Made by a program: the position numbers and the translations under genes. The notes below the pieces were generated by a model that worked only from the letters and a program-made list of their open reading frames with translations, did no database searches and was not told the origin of the DNA. A DNA stretch of 64,000 bases from NCBI RefSeq assembly GCF_947499695.1, contig NZ_CANMPQ010000002.1:744001-808000 (forward strand). The letters run 5' to 3'. The stretch is from an uncultured Allomuricauda sp. Its GTDB lineage: Bacteria > Bacteroidota > Bacteroidia > Flavobacteriales > Flavobacteriaceae. Below, in pieces: positions 33,374 through 42,646 of this stretch. Position 1 is the stretch's first letter; each line of letters opens with the position of its first letter.

Positions 33374-35164
33374 ATGCCCAAACCTCCTTCCATCAGTGTT
33401 CAAATAAGCGCCCTGCCCAATAATCCCGGAGTCTATCAATTTTATGATACTGAAGGAAAAATTCTTTATGTAGGAAAGGCAAAAAACTTGAAGAAACGCG
33501 TTTCCTCATATTTCAATAAGAAACAGGAATATGGAAAAACAAGGGTACTTGTAAAAAAGATTGATAGTATAAAGCACATTGTGGTGGCTACAGAGTCGGA
33601 TGCACTCTTATTGGAGAACAATCTGATTAAAAAATTAATGCCACGTTACAACGTGTTGCTTAAAGATGACAAGTCCTATCCATGGATTTGCATAAAGAAA
33701 GAACGTTTTCCAAGAGTTTTTTCGACTCGGAAATTGATAAAAGATGGATCCGAATATTATGGCCCTTACACCAGCATGAAAACAGTCAGGACCTTATTAG
33801 ATCTTGTCAGAAGCCTGTATCCTTTACGGACCTGTAACTACGACTTGTCCGAAGAGAAAATTGCAGCTGGTAAATACAAAGTTTGTTTGGAGTTTCATTT
33901 GGGAAATTGTTTAGGTCCTTGCGAAGGATTACAAAGTGAGGAGGATTATCAAAAACAGATTGAGGATATTCGGCAGATTATAAAAGGGAATTTTAAAAGC
34001 TCTCTGCAATCCTTCAAGACACAAATGAAGGAGTTGGCAAACCAGATGGAATTTGAAAAAGCCCAACGTATAAAAGATAAGATTGAGATTTTAGAAAATT
34101 ACCAAGCCAAGTCAACGGTGGTCAACCCTAAAATCAACAATGTGGATGTATTCACCATAATTTCGGATGAGACCCACGCCTACGTCAATTTTTTGCAACT
34201 TTCCCATGGTGCAATAATAAGGTCACATACCATGGAAATAAAGAAAAAGTTGGATGAGACCAATGAAGAACTTCTTCAACTTGCAATAACCGAGATAAGA
34301 CAGCGGTTTAAATCCCAGTCCAGGGAAATTTACCTTCAATTTCCGGTGATGGTGGAAGAGGATTTAAAAATAACCCTTCCAAAGTTAGGAGATAAAAGAA
34401 GAATTTTGGAGCTGTCTGAGCGCAACGCCAGATTTTTTAGACAAGACCGATTTAAACAGATAAAAATTACCGATCCTGATAGGCATACCAAACGTATTAT
34501 GGCCCAAATGAAGGCCGACTTAAGACTTTCCTCAGAGCCAACACATATAGAGTGCTTCGATAATTCGAACATACAAGGAAGCGATCCAGTAGCCGCCTGT
34601 GTAGTCTTTAAGAATGGGAAACCTTCTAAAAAAGAGTATCGCCATTTCAATATCAAAACCGTCGAAGGTCCTGACGACTTTGCAAGTATGGAAGAAGTGG
34701 TTTTTAGAAGATACAAACGCTTGCTAAACGAAGATGAACCTTTACCGCAACTTATTGTGATAGACGGAGGGAAAGGTCAGCTATCATCAGCACTAAAAAG
34801 TTTGGATATTTTAGGGCTTCGGGGCAAAATAGCCATAATAGGAATTGCAAAAAGATTGGAAGAAATCTATTTTCCAGAGGATCCCATTCCCTTATATTTA
34901 GATAAAAAATCAGAAAGCCTAAAGATTATCCAACAACTAAGAAATGAGGCCCACCGATTTGGGATAACCCACCATCGGAACAAGAGGAGCAAAGCGGCCA
35001 TAGATTCTGAATTAGAAAATATAGAGGGGATTGGCAAGAAGACGGCAGAGCAACTTTTGCAACAATTTAAATCGGTAAAACGAATAAAGGAAGCAACCAT
35101 TGAGAGTCTTGCGGAATCTATAGGTATGGCCAAGGCAAAAAAAATCTATAAATCGTTCCACTAA
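33374..35164 (+). CDS. uvrC: UvrABC excinuclease subunit C
   Basis: This 596-aa nuclease makes the 3' and 5' incisions in nucleotide excision repair. The GIY-YIG domain is at the N-terminus (NPGVYQFYDTEGKILYVGKA, YGKTRVLVKKID). A UVR region (FEKAQRIKDKIEILENYQ) lies near residue 230. The RNase H-like endonuclease domain is central (IECFDNSNIQGSDPVAACV), and a helix-hairpin-helix is at the C-terminus (ENIEGIGKKTAEQLLQQF). Length is normal. The next gene starts 3 bp after the stop. Confidence 0.96.
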   Translation: MPKPPSISVQISALPNNPGVYQFYDTEGKILYVGKAKNLKKRVSSYFNKKQEYGKTRVLVKKIDSIKHIVVATESDALLLENNLIKKLMPRYNVLLKDDKSYPWICIKKERFPRVFSTRKLIKDGSEYYGPYTSMKTVRTLLDLVRSLYPLRTCNYDLSEEKIAAGKYKVCLEFHLGNCLGPCEGLQSEEDYQKQIEDIRQIIKGNFKSSLQSFKTQMKELANQMEFEKAQRIKDKIEILENYQAKSTVVNPKINNVDVFTIISDETHAYVNFLQLSHGAIIRSHTMEIKKKLDETNEELLQLAITEIRQRFKSQSREIYLQFPVMVEEDLKITLPKLGDKRRILELSERNARFFRQDRFKQIKITDPDRHTKRIMAQMKADLRLSSEPTHIECFDNSNIQGSDPVAACVVFKNGKPSKKEYRHFNIKTVEGPDDFASMEEVVFRRYKRLLNEDEPLPQLIVIDGGKGQLSSALKSLDILGLRGKIAIIGIAKRLEEIYFPEDPIPLYLDKKSESLKIIQQLRNEAHRFGITHHRNKRSKAAIDSELENIEGIGKKTAEQLLQQFKSVKRIKEATIESLAESIGMAKAKKIYKSFH

Positions 35165-35167
35165 CGC

Positions 35168-37438
35168 ATGAGGTTTAAAAGCATAATAGTAAGCAGCATA
35201 TTCATCGTATTTGGAGTTTTTGGCTGGAGCCAAACATCAAATACAAATGAAGACCTAAAGGTGGGACTGGTACTGAGCGGAGGAGGAGCTAAAGGATTGG
35301 CCCATATCGGTGCACTTAAAGTTATTGATGAGGCAGGCATAAAGGTAGATTATGTTGGCGGCACAAGCATGGGTGCTATAGTGGGGGCCCTATATGCTTC
35401 AGGATATTCAGGAATAGAATTGGACTCTATTTTTAGGGAGACTGAGTTTTCTCAACTCATTCAAGATAATGTGCCTAGAGGGGCTAAGACCTTTTATGAA
35501 AAGGAAGATTCAGAACGTTATGCGCTTAGTCTTCCTTTCACCAATTTTAATGTGTCTTTTCCACAGGCCATTTCTGGTGGACAAAACATATATAATGAAT
35601 TGGTAAAACTTCTTTTCCATGTAAAGGACGTTCAAGATTTTAATAAACTTCCTATCCCATTTTTATGCATTGCAACCAATGTGGAAACCGGGGAAGAAGT
35701 TTTACTGGATTCAGGATATCTGCCAGAAGCTATAATGGCAAGTGGCACTTTTCCTTCCCTATTTGAGCCAGCTGAGATTGAAGGCGAAATTTTAATCGAT
35801 GGGGGTGTGGTAAATAATTATCCCATAGATGAGGTTAAGGCTCTTGGTGCTGATCTGGTAATCGGGGTGGATGTCCAACACGGATTGTCAACTCGCGAAT
35901 CCCTTTCATCGGCCACAGAGATTCTACTTCAAATAAATAATTATAGAACCGTAAACGATATGAAGGTCAAAGCCGAGAAAACGGATGTATACATTAGGCC
36001 CGATATTGATGATTTTTCGGTTATCGATTTTGATCGCGGAAACGAAATTATGGATATTGGAGAGGAAGCAGCTTCATTGAATATCATGGAACTCAAGAAA
36101 GTGGCCCAAAAACAGCATAATACTGCACGAAGCCACAAGAAGATCGAAGTGATGGACAGTTTGACCATAAATCGATTGATCATAAGGGGCAATGATCAAT
36201 ACACTCGGGGTTATATAAAAGGGAAACTACGGTTTAACCTTGCTGAGAAAATCCCATTTAATAAGCTAAAGCAAGGGATTAACAATCTATCGGCTACCGG
36301 CAACTTTAAAGCAATTCGATATGAGTTGGTATCCAATGGATTGGGAACAGACCTTATTTTGAAGCTGAAAGAAAACCCTACTAAAATGTTCATCAAAATG
36401 GCAGCACATTATGATGACCTTTATAAAAGTTCTGCCTTGATCAATCTCACCAAAAAGAATTTTCTGCTGAAAGATGATGTAGCCTCTTTCGATTTTATTC
36501 TCGGCGATCATATAAGGTATAATTTGCAATACTATCTTGACAAGGGTTTTTATTGGAGTTTTGGTTTTAATTCAAGATTCGCTGATTTTGATGAAGAAGT
36601 GGACTTTGGACTCATTCAGTCCAACTTCGATGCTCCCAACGACCCCAACATCAGGGAAATCAACCTTGATGTTACCGATTGGACCAATCAAATTTATCTG
36701 CAAACCGTTTTCAGGGAAGAATTTGCCTTTACGGTTGGAGCTGAGCACAAACTTTTAAGGTATAGCACTCGCACCCTAAATCAGTTTGATGGGGAACCAG
36801 AAGCGGCATTGCAGCTATCCTCCTCAGAACGAACATACTTTGATGACTCAAGTTATTTTAGTGTTTACGGAAAGATTACTTTGGACACCTACGATGACAA
36901 GTATTTTCCGACCAAAGGACTGTTTTTTGATAGCGATTTCCATTTGTATCTCCTTTCCTCTGATTTTAACAACAACTTTAAAGAATTCTCGATTGGTAAA
37001 GCAAAATTAGGAACAGCATTTTCTCTGGTGGACAACCTTACTTTGAATTTGGAAACTGAAGGTGGATTTAAGTTGGGTACCTCGGGGGTAACATCTTTCG
37101 ACTTTGTACTTGGTGGTTTCGGTAATGATCTCGTAAATAATTTTACACCCTTTATAGGGTACGATTTTTTAAATCTACCTGGGAATAGCTACGTGAAAGC
37201 CTATGGTAGGTTGGATTATGAATTTACCAACAAGAACCATTTTTTGTTTAGTGCCAATTTTGCAAATGTCGATGACGACCTCTTCAGAACCGGGGATTGG
37301 TTTTCCGAACCCACCTTTTCAGGGTATGGTATCGGGTATGGGCTAGAATCCTTTTTAGGCCCTGTTCAAATCTATTATTCCTGGTCTCCAGAAAGTGATA
37401 ATAGCAACATATTCTTTAGTGTTGGATATTGGTTTTAA
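35168..37438 (+). CDS. Patatin-like phospholipase fused to an outer-membrane barrel
   Basis: This 756-aa protein has a signal peptide (to about residue 21), a patatin domain with oxyanion loop SGGGAKGLAHIGAL, nucleophile Ser67 in GGTSMGA and catalytic Asp in LIDGGVVNNYP, then a POTRA-like segment (DSLTINRLIIRGNDQYTRGY onward) and a C-terminal beta-barrel of the BamA/Omp85 type ending in ...VGYWF. The layout matches patatin-POTRA-barrel proteins of the PlpD/type Vd kind, where the barrel anchors or exports the lipase. Residues 430-750 show the alternating aromatic pattern of barrel strands. It is cotranscribed with uvrC but functionally unrelated. Confidence 0.9.
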   Translation: MRFKSIIVSSIFIVFGVFGWSQTSNTNEDLKVGLVLSGGGAKGLAHIGALKVIDEAGIKVDYVGGTSMGAIVGALYASGYSGIELDSIFRETEFSQLIQDNVPRGAKTFYEKEDSERYALSLPFTNFNVSFPQAISGGQNIYNELVKLLFHVKDVQDFNKLPIPFLCIATNVETGEEVLLDSGYLPEAIMASGTFPSLFEPAEIEGEILIDGGVVNNYPIDEVKALGADLVIGVDVQHGLSTRESLSSATEILLQINNYRTVNDMKVKAEKTDVYIRPDIDDFSVIDFDRGNEIMDIGEEAASLNIMELKKVAQKQHNTARSHKKIEVMDSLTINRLIIRGNDQYTRGYIKGKLRFNLAEKIPFNKLKQGINNLSATGNFKAIRYELVSNGLGTDLILKLKENPTKMFIKMAAHYDDLYKSSALINLTKKNFLLKDDVASFDFILGDHIRYNLQYYLDKGFYWSFGFNSRFADFDEEVDFGLIQSNFDAPNDPNIREINLDVTDWTNQIYLQTVFREEFAFTVGAEHKLLRYSTRTLNQFDGEPEAALQLSSSERTYFDDSSYFSVYGKITLDTYDDKYFPTKGLFFDSDFHLYLLSSDFNNNFKEFSIGKAKLGTAFSLVDNLTLNLETEGGFKLGTSGVTSFDFVLGGFGNDLVNNFTPFIGYDFLNLPGNSYVKAYGRLDYEFTNKNHFLFSANFANVDDDLFRTGDWFSEPTFSGYGIGYGLESFLGPVQIYYSWSPESDNSNIFFSVGYWF

Positions 37439-37524
37439 TTTTTTTGGACTACTAAAAAACCCTGTTTTATAGAGGTAAATGTAGATTAGGTAAAGCGGGA
37501 ATCCCCTATTTTTTCTTAATTAAT

Positions 37525-37547
37525 TGCCAAATGTTGACTATTTGGCA
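37525..37547 (+). repeat. Inverted repeat TGCCAAAT-N7-ATTTGGCA
   Basis: A perfect 8-bp inverted repeat lies upstream of the sRNA promoter and about 60 bp before the -7 box. It lacks a flanking T-run on either strand, so it is not an obvious terminator and could be a regulator-binding dyad for the sRNA promoter. Confidence 0.45.
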
Positions 37548-37572
37548 AAAAATAGTTAAAGTACGTTAAAAC

Positions 37573-37604
37573 TTACATTTCTCTAGAGGCAAAATGTATC
37601 TTTG
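37573..37604 (+). promoter_or_regulatory. Promoter of the candidate sRNA
   Basis: TATCTTTG at 37597-37604 is an exact TAnnTTTG box. TTAC at 37573-37576 is in the -33 position (20-bp spacer) but is not a good TTTG. The first hairpin of the RNA begins about 7 nt after the box, where transcription should start. Confidence 0.65.
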
Positions 37605-37609
37605 TTTCA

Positions 37610-37711
37610 CATAAGGGGTGGTTCCCTTATAACTTTAAGTATTGGTTTTTCATAATTTAAAGTTTGGTTGGTTATTTAGGAAAAGCCCAGTTCAGAGACT
37701 GGGCTTTTTTT
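37610..37711 (+). ncRNA. Candidate ~100-nt small RNA with three hairpins
   Basis: The 365-bp gap between the patatin gene and the DUF3108 gene contains a promoter (box at 37597-37604) and then three structures in a row. The first is a 5' hairpin with 7-bp stem ATAAGGG/CCCTTAT (37611-37630) beginning at the predicted transcription start. The second is AACTTTAA/TTAAAGTT (37631-37638 with 37657-37664). The third is the terminator AAGCCCAGT/ACTGGGCTT (37683-37706) with a T-run to 37711. Between the last two lies TTTGGTTGGTTATTTAG (37663-37679), an exact 17-nt match to 8036-8052, also beside a terminator. No ORF of note is present. I do not recognise an Rfam family. Confidence 0.7.
37683..37711 (+). 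terminator. Rho-independent terminator of the sRNA
   Basis: A 9-bp stem (37683-37691 with 37698-37706) with a 6-nt loop is followed by T residues to 37711. Confidence 0.9.
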
Positions 37712-37803
37712 GTATATAATATTTTGGAACAAGATTTGTTAAGTATATGTAAAGTACTGAATTCGAGATGTGATTTTAGTAATTTTATACCGACATATAG
37801 ATT

Positions 37804-38583
37804 ATGAAAAAAATCGTTACCATATTCGCCCTCCTACTTATGATGCCGTTAATGGCTCAAAATAACCACCCTGCATTCAAGGCTGGGGAATGGTTGAAGT
37901 TCCGAATACACTACGGATTTTTAAACGCCAGTTATGCAACACTTCAGCTTAGCAGTGATTCAATCGATAGTATTCCTGTCTACCACGTAGTTGGTATAGG
38001 TAAAACCACAGGATTTGCCAGTATCTTTTTTAAAATAGATAATAGATTCGAAAGCTATTTTGATAAAAATGATGGCAAACCGTATCGCTTCATTAGAAAT
38101 ACCTACGAAGGTGGTTATACAAAAGATATCGAAATTGATTTTGATTACAATAAAAAAATGGCCTTGTTGACGGATAACAAGAATTCGAAAAAAGTTGATA
38201 TTCCAGTACATAATGAAGTTCAGGACCTACTTTCGGCGGCATATCAATTAAGAAATAAATACAATTATCAAGATTTACAAAAAGGAGAGTCCCTGGATAT
38301 GGATATGCTCTTCGATGACGATGGTATTTTTAAGTTTCAACTCAAGTTTTTGGGAAAAGAAATCATCCGAACCAAGTTCGGCAAAGTAGAATGTCTTAAA
38401 TTTAGGCCCTTAGTTCAATCTGGAAGGGTTTTTAAAGAAAAAGAAAGCCTTACTTTGTGGGTTTCCAACGATATGAACAGAATTCCGGTTCGAATCAAAG
38501 CAGATTTGGCCGTAGGATCCCTTAAAGCTGATTTAGAAGCGTATAATGGGTTAAGAAACCAGTTTAAAATTATAATGAAATAG
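37804..38583 (+). CDS. DUF3108 domain exported protein
   Basis: This 259-aa protein has a signal peptide (MKKIVTIFALLLMMPLMAQ) and the DUF3108 core: AGEWLKFRIHYGFLNASYAT, VVGIGKTTGFASIFFKIDNR, FRFIRNTYEGGY-like residues YRFIRNTYEGGY, DLLSAAYQLRNK and VECLKFRPLVQSGRVF. It is a mostly beta protein expected in the periplasm, and its function is not established. It is first in an operon with tryptophan dioxygenase, an M23 peptidase and Pgi, with gaps of 5, 5 and 1 bp. Confidence 0.87.
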   Translation: MKKIVTIFALLLMMPLMAQNNHPAFKAGEWLKFRIHYGFLNASYATLQLSSDSIDSIPVYHVVGIGKTTGFASIFFKIDNRFESYFDKNDGKPYRFIRNTYEGGYTKDIEIDFDYNKKMALLTDNKNSKKVDIPVHNEVQDLLSAAYQLRNKYNYQDLQKGESLDMDMLFDDDGIFKFQLKFLGKEIIRTKFGKVECLKFRPLVQSGRVFKEKESLTLWVSNDMNRIPVRIKADLAVGSLKADLEAYNGLRNQFKIIMK

Positions 38584-38588
38584 CTTGA

Positions 38589-39551
38589 ATGAAGAATGAT
38601 GAGCGAATTGAGTCCCAAATCAATAAGCTTGAAGAGAAGTACAAAAACTCTGGACAAGATTTAAGCTCTTACCTCGACGGACTCCTGTATCAACGATACC
38701 TTACCTATTGGGATTATATCCATTTGGATACTTTATTGAGTATTCAAGTGCCGCGCACACATTTTCCTGATGAGGAGATTTTCATCATGTACCATCAGAT
38801 TACGGAACTGTATTTCAAACTAATTTTGCACGAGCAAAAACAGATTGTTGAAGATAAATCTCAGGACCTAGCTTTTTTCATTGAGAAGACAAATCGAATA
38901 AACAACTATTTTAAAGCACTGACGTCTTCCTTTGGAATTATGATAAAGGGGATGGAACGCGAACAGTTTTTGAGATATCGCATGGCATTATTGCCAGCAA
39001 GCGGATTTCAATCAGCACAATACCGGATGATTGAGATCTATGCCACACCTTTAGAAAATTTGGTGCATTTTTCGGAAAGGGACAACTTCTCCAAAAAAGA
39101 TAGTATAGAAGAACTTTTTGAGCATATTTATTGGAAAAAAGGAGCAACGGATCTTTCGAGTGGAGAGAAGACATTGACCCTTAAACAATTTGAGTTTCGG
39201 TATACTCCAAGGCTATTGCGAATATCCAACCAGGTCAAGCAGAGCAATATCTACATGAAGTATCTTCAATTGCCGGAAGCCTCGAGAAATGATGAAACAT
39301 TGATCAAATCATTAAAGGAGTTGGATTTGAATGCCAATGTAAATTGGCCTCTAATGCATATGGGTTCTGCATACAGGTATTTGGCCAAGGAAAATAAGGA
39401 AGTTGACGCCACCGGAGGTACAAATTGGAAAGACTTTTTACCCCCGAGTTTTCAGAAAATAATATTTTTCCCAACTTTGTACTCTGAAGAAGAGCTGGAA
39501 ACATGGGGAAAACAATGGGTTGACCATATTTTTAATCCCGCTAATAAGTAA
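38589..39551 (+). CDS. Tryptophan 2,3-dioxygenase
   Basis: This 320-aa heme enzyme opens the indole ring of L-tryptophan to N-formylkynurenine, the first step of the kynurenine pathway. Family blocks are LTYWDYIHLDTLLSIQVPRT, HFPDEEIFIMYHQITELYFK and LILHEQKQI; FRYRMALLPASGFQSAQYR-like residues carry the substrate-site Arg (FLRYRMALLPASGFQS). The heme His is probably that in NWPLMHMGSAYRYL. No other kynurenine genes are adjacent. It sits 5 bp after the DUF3108 gene. Confidence 0.93.
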   Translation: MKNDERIESQINKLEEKYKNSGQDLSSYLDGLLYQRYLTYWDYIHLDTLLSIQVPRTHFPDEEIFIMYHQITELYFKLILHEQKQIVEDKSQDLAFFIEKTNRINNYFKALTSSFGIMIKGMEREQFLRYRMALLPASGFQSAQYRMIEIYATPLENLVHFSERDNFSKKDSIEELFEHIYWKKGATDLSSGEKTLTLKQFEFRYTPRLLRISNQVKQSNIYMKYLQLPEASRNDETLIKSLKELDLNANVNWPLMHMGSAYRYLAKENKEVDATGGTNWKDFLPPSFQKIIFFPTLYSEEELETWGKQWVDHIFNPANK

Positions 39552-39556
39552 ATAAA

Positions 39557-40840
39557 ATGCAAAGATTTTTTGGGGCAATCTTGGCACTGTTGGTATTGGT
39601 GTCGTGCAAGGAAAAAAAAGAATTAGTACAACAACTGGAACCTAAAGACCCAGTACAAAAGCCAATAGTAAAGCATTTTGGGTTTAATCTCGAGGACTTT
39701 AACGTTGTTTACGATACCATAAAAAAAGGGGAAACCTTTGGTGAGCTAATGCTCAAAAACAAAGTGGATTATCCTAAAATAATCCATATCGCAGAAGAAT
39801 ACAAGGACACTTTCGATATTCGACGCATCGATAGAAAACCTTATTTACTTTTAAAATCTAAGGATACCTCCGAAGCTGCGCAGGTTTTTATCTATCAAAA
39901 CGGGAAGATCAACTATACAGTTTTTGATTTTAGAGATAGTACGGCCATTGCTTACAAAGGAAAGAGAACGGTCAAATCCGTGGAGCGTGAGGTTGCAGGA
40001 ATAATTGAAAATAATCTATCCGAGACACTCGATAACCTTGGTGTGGATTATAATGTGACTATAGACCTTTCTGAAATCTATGCATGGACCATCGATTTCT
40101 TCAGATTGGAAAAAGGAGACAAGTTTAAGATTATCTACGACGAGCATTTTATCAACGATACCATTTATGCTGGACGTGGGGCTATCAAGGCAGCGCTTTT
40201 TGAACATAAGGGCACACCCATCTATGCATTTCCGTATGTAACGGATTCTCTTAAGAATATTTTGGATTATTATGACCAAGATGCCAACAATTTAAGAAGT
40301 ACCTTCTTAAGAGCTCCAATAAAATTTGGATATCGACTTTCCTCCAGATATAATTTACGAAGGAGAATAGCGTATTATGGATATAAAGTAAGACCGCATA
40401 AAGGAACAGACTATGCTGCTCCAGTCGGTACTCCTATAATTGCTACTGCAGATGGTACGGTGACCGAATCTACCCGGAAAGGTGGAAACGGAAGGTATGT
40501 TAAGATTAGACATAACGGAACTTACAGTACCCAATACCTTCATATGAAAAAGCAAAAGGTAAAACGAGGCGAGTTTGTAAGACAAGGAGATGTCATCGGT
40601 TGGGTTGGAATGACGGGAAATACAGGAGGCCCCCATGTATGTTATAGGTTTTGGAAACATGGAAGACAAGTAGATCCGCTAAGAGAAAAACTACCATCGG
40701 CCGAACCCATTGTAGACTCCTTACGAACGGAATATTTGGCTCATATTGATCCTTTAAAAACCCAAATAGACTGTATAGAATTCTTGGAAATGGCACCTAT
40801 TCCCATTGAACAAGAAAACCAAATAACACTGAACCAATAG
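39557..40840 (+). CDS. M23 family murein endopeptidase lipoprotein
   Basis: This 427-aa lipoprotein has lipobox LVLVSC, an N-terminal LysM/OapA-like segment ([20 protein letters not shown]), and a C-terminal LytM/peptidase M23 domain. Zinc residues are seen in [16 protein letters not shown] (His and Asp) and [29 protein letters not shown] carries the final His. It would cleave peptide cross-links in peptidoglycan to allow wall growth. It lies 5 bp after the tryptophan dioxygenase gene and 1 bp before pgi. Confidence 0.92.
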   Translation: MQRFFGAILALLVLVSCKEKKELVQQLEPKDPVQKPIVKHFGFNLEDFNVVYDTIKKGETFGELMLKNKVDYPKIIHIAEEYKDTFDIRRIDRKPYLLLKSKDTSEAAQVFIYQNGKINYTVFDFRDSTAIAYKGKRTVKSVEREVAGIIENNLSETLDNLGVDYNVTIDLSEIYAWTIDFFRLEKGDKFKIIYDEHFINDTIYAGRGAIKAALFEHKGTPIYAFPYVTDSLKNILDYYDQDANNLRSTFLRAPIKFGYRLSSRYNLRRRIAYYGYKVRPHKGTDYAAPVGTPIIATADGTVTESTRKGGNGRYVKIRHNGTYSTQYLHMKKQKVKRGEFVRQGDVIGWVGMTGNTGGPHVCYRFWKHGRQVDPLREKLPSAEPIVDSLRTEYLAHIDPLKTQIDCIEFLEMAPIPIEQENQITLNQ

Positions 40841-40841
40841 A

Positions 40842-42479
40842 ATGAGATTGCCTACTACCAATCCTACGAACACAAAGAGCTGGGAAAAACTACTAGAAAA
40901 TTATAACAACACAAAAGACAAACATTTAAGAGAGCTATTTGCTTCTGATACCGAAAGAGGGCAAAAATTTTCATTGCTTTGGAAGGATTTCTTCGTGGAT
41001 TACTCCAAAAATCGAATTACAGAAGAAACTTTTTCTCTTTTATTGGATTTAGCCGAGGAAATTGGCTTGAAAGAAGCTATTTCCAGCTATTTCGGGGGTG
41101 AGCCAATCAATCAGACTGAAGGAAGAGCTGTTCTTCATACCGCGCTGAGAGCTAAAAAAGAAGATGAGGTTTTTGTTGATGGAAAAAACATTGTTCCCGA
41201 GGTTTACGAAGTGAGAGAGCAAATAAGAACTTTCACTCAAACCATAATTTCTGGAGACAAAAAAGGTTTCACGAACAAAACTTTTACCGATGTTGTAAAT
41301 ATTGGTATCGGAGGGTCTGACCTGGGTCCTGTTATGGTGGCCGAAGCTCTTAAATTTTATAAAAATCATTTAAACATGCACTTCGTCAGTAATGTAGATG
41401 GCGACCATGTGCATGAAGTAATAAAGAATCTTAATCCAGAGACCACCTTGTTTGTGGTGGTATCCAAAACCTTTACTACACAGGAAACATTGAGCAATGC
41501 AATGACCATTAAAAAATGGTTTTTGAAATATGCATCTCAATCAGATATTGCAAAACACTTTGTTGCAGTTTCAACAAATACACAAAAAATCAAGGAATTC
41601 GGAATCGCGGATGAAAATGTCTTTCCGATGTGGGATTGGGTAGGAGGACGTTTTTCGCTTTGGAGCGCCGTTGGACTATCCATAGCCCTATCCGTAGGTT
41701 ATGAAAATTACGAGGCACTTTTGGATGGAGCCAATGAAATGGACACACATTTCAAGGAAACCCCTTTTTCTGAGAATATCCCGGTGACATTGGCATTGTT
41801 AAGTGTTTGGTACAATAACTTCTTTGGAGCAGAAACTGAAGCAATCATACCGTATACCCAATACTTACATCGCTTTTCAGCCTATTTGCAGCAAGGCATT
41901 ATGGAGAGTAATGGTAAAAGCGTTGATAGGGCAGGAAACAGGGCCAACTATGAAACAGGAACAATCATTTGGGGAGAACCTGGCACAAATTCCCAGCACG
42001 CTTTTTTTCAATTGATTCATCAGGGAACAAAGTTGATACCCACCGATTTCATTGGGTTCAAGGAATCACTTCATGGGGATAAGGACCACCATAATAAACT
42101 TATGGCGAATTTCTTTGCCCAAACCGAGGCCTTAATGAATGGAAAAACCCCTGAAGAGGTAAAATCTGAACTTGAAATTCAGGGTCTGAACCAAAATGAA
42201 ATATCGTCCTTACTCCCTTTCAAGGTATTTGAAGGAAACAAACCTACCAATACCATTTTAATCAAGAAATTGGACCCTAAGAACTTAGGTTCTTTAATTG
42301 CGCTTTATGAGCACAAAATCTTTGTACAGGGCATTATTTGGAATATTTTCAGTTATGATCAATGGGGAGTTGAGTTAGGGAAGCAGCTTGCCAAAAATAT
42401 ACTTCAAGACATAGAAAGTTCGGAAATTGGCAAACATGATAGTTCTACCTTGGGACTTTTGCAATTTTTTAAGAAATGA
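40842..42479 (+). CDS. pgi: Glucose-6-phosphate isomerase
   Basis: This 545-aa cytosolic enzyme interconverts glucose 6-phosphate and fructose 6-phosphate. Signature 1 is [18 protein letters not shown], signature 2 [12 protein letters not shown], and the sugar-phosphate loop is [30 protein letters not shown] and [14 protein letters not shown] are also typical. Length fits the bacterial long form. It is last in the DUF3108-TDO-M23 operon, with a 1-bp gap to the peptidase gene. Confidence 0.96.
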   Translation: MRLPTTNPTNTKSWEKLLENYNNTKDKHLRELFASDTERGQKFSLLWKDFFVDYSKNRITEETFSLLLDLAEEIGLKEAISSYFGGEPINQTEGRAVLHTALRAKKEDEVFVDGKNIVPEVYEVREQIRTFTQTIISGDKKGFTNKTFTDVVNIGIGGSDLGPVMVAEALKFYKNHLNMHFVSNVDGDHVHEVIKNLNPETTLFVVVSKTFTTQETLSNAMTIKKWFLKYASQSDIAKHFVAVSTNTQKIKEFGIADENVFPMWDWVGGRFSLWSAVGLSIALSVGYENYEALLDGANEMDTHFKETPFSENIPVTLALLSVWYNNFFGAETEAIIPYTQYLHRFSAYLQQGIMESNGKSVDRAGNRANYETGTIIWGEPGTNSQHAFFQLIHQGTKLIPTDFIGFKESLHGDKDHHNKLMANFFAQTEALMNGKTPEEVKSELEIQGLNQNEISSLLPFKVFEGNKPTNTILIKKLDPKNLGSLIALYEHKIFVQGIIWNIFSYDQWGVELGKQLAKNILQDIESSEIGKHDSSTLGLLQFFKK

Positions 42480-42553
42480 TTTAAGGTTTCTTAAAATCCA
42501 AAATACACATAACACATTGTTTTTCAGCAACATAAAGAATTGTTGAGATTTGT

Positions 42554-42561
42554 TATATTTG
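42554..42561 (+). promoter_or_regulatory. -7 promoter box TATATTTG before the TonB receptor gene
   Basis: TATATTTG matches TAnnTTTG exactly and implies a leader of about 80 nt before the ATG at 42647. No clear -33 TTTG at the expected distance. Confidence 0.5.
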
Positions 42562-42646
42562 ATTTTCTTAACGTTAAATTAACATTTCGATTGTTAAAAA
42601 ACGGGACTTTTGCAATGCTATTCAAATAACTTAAACACTACTGAGA

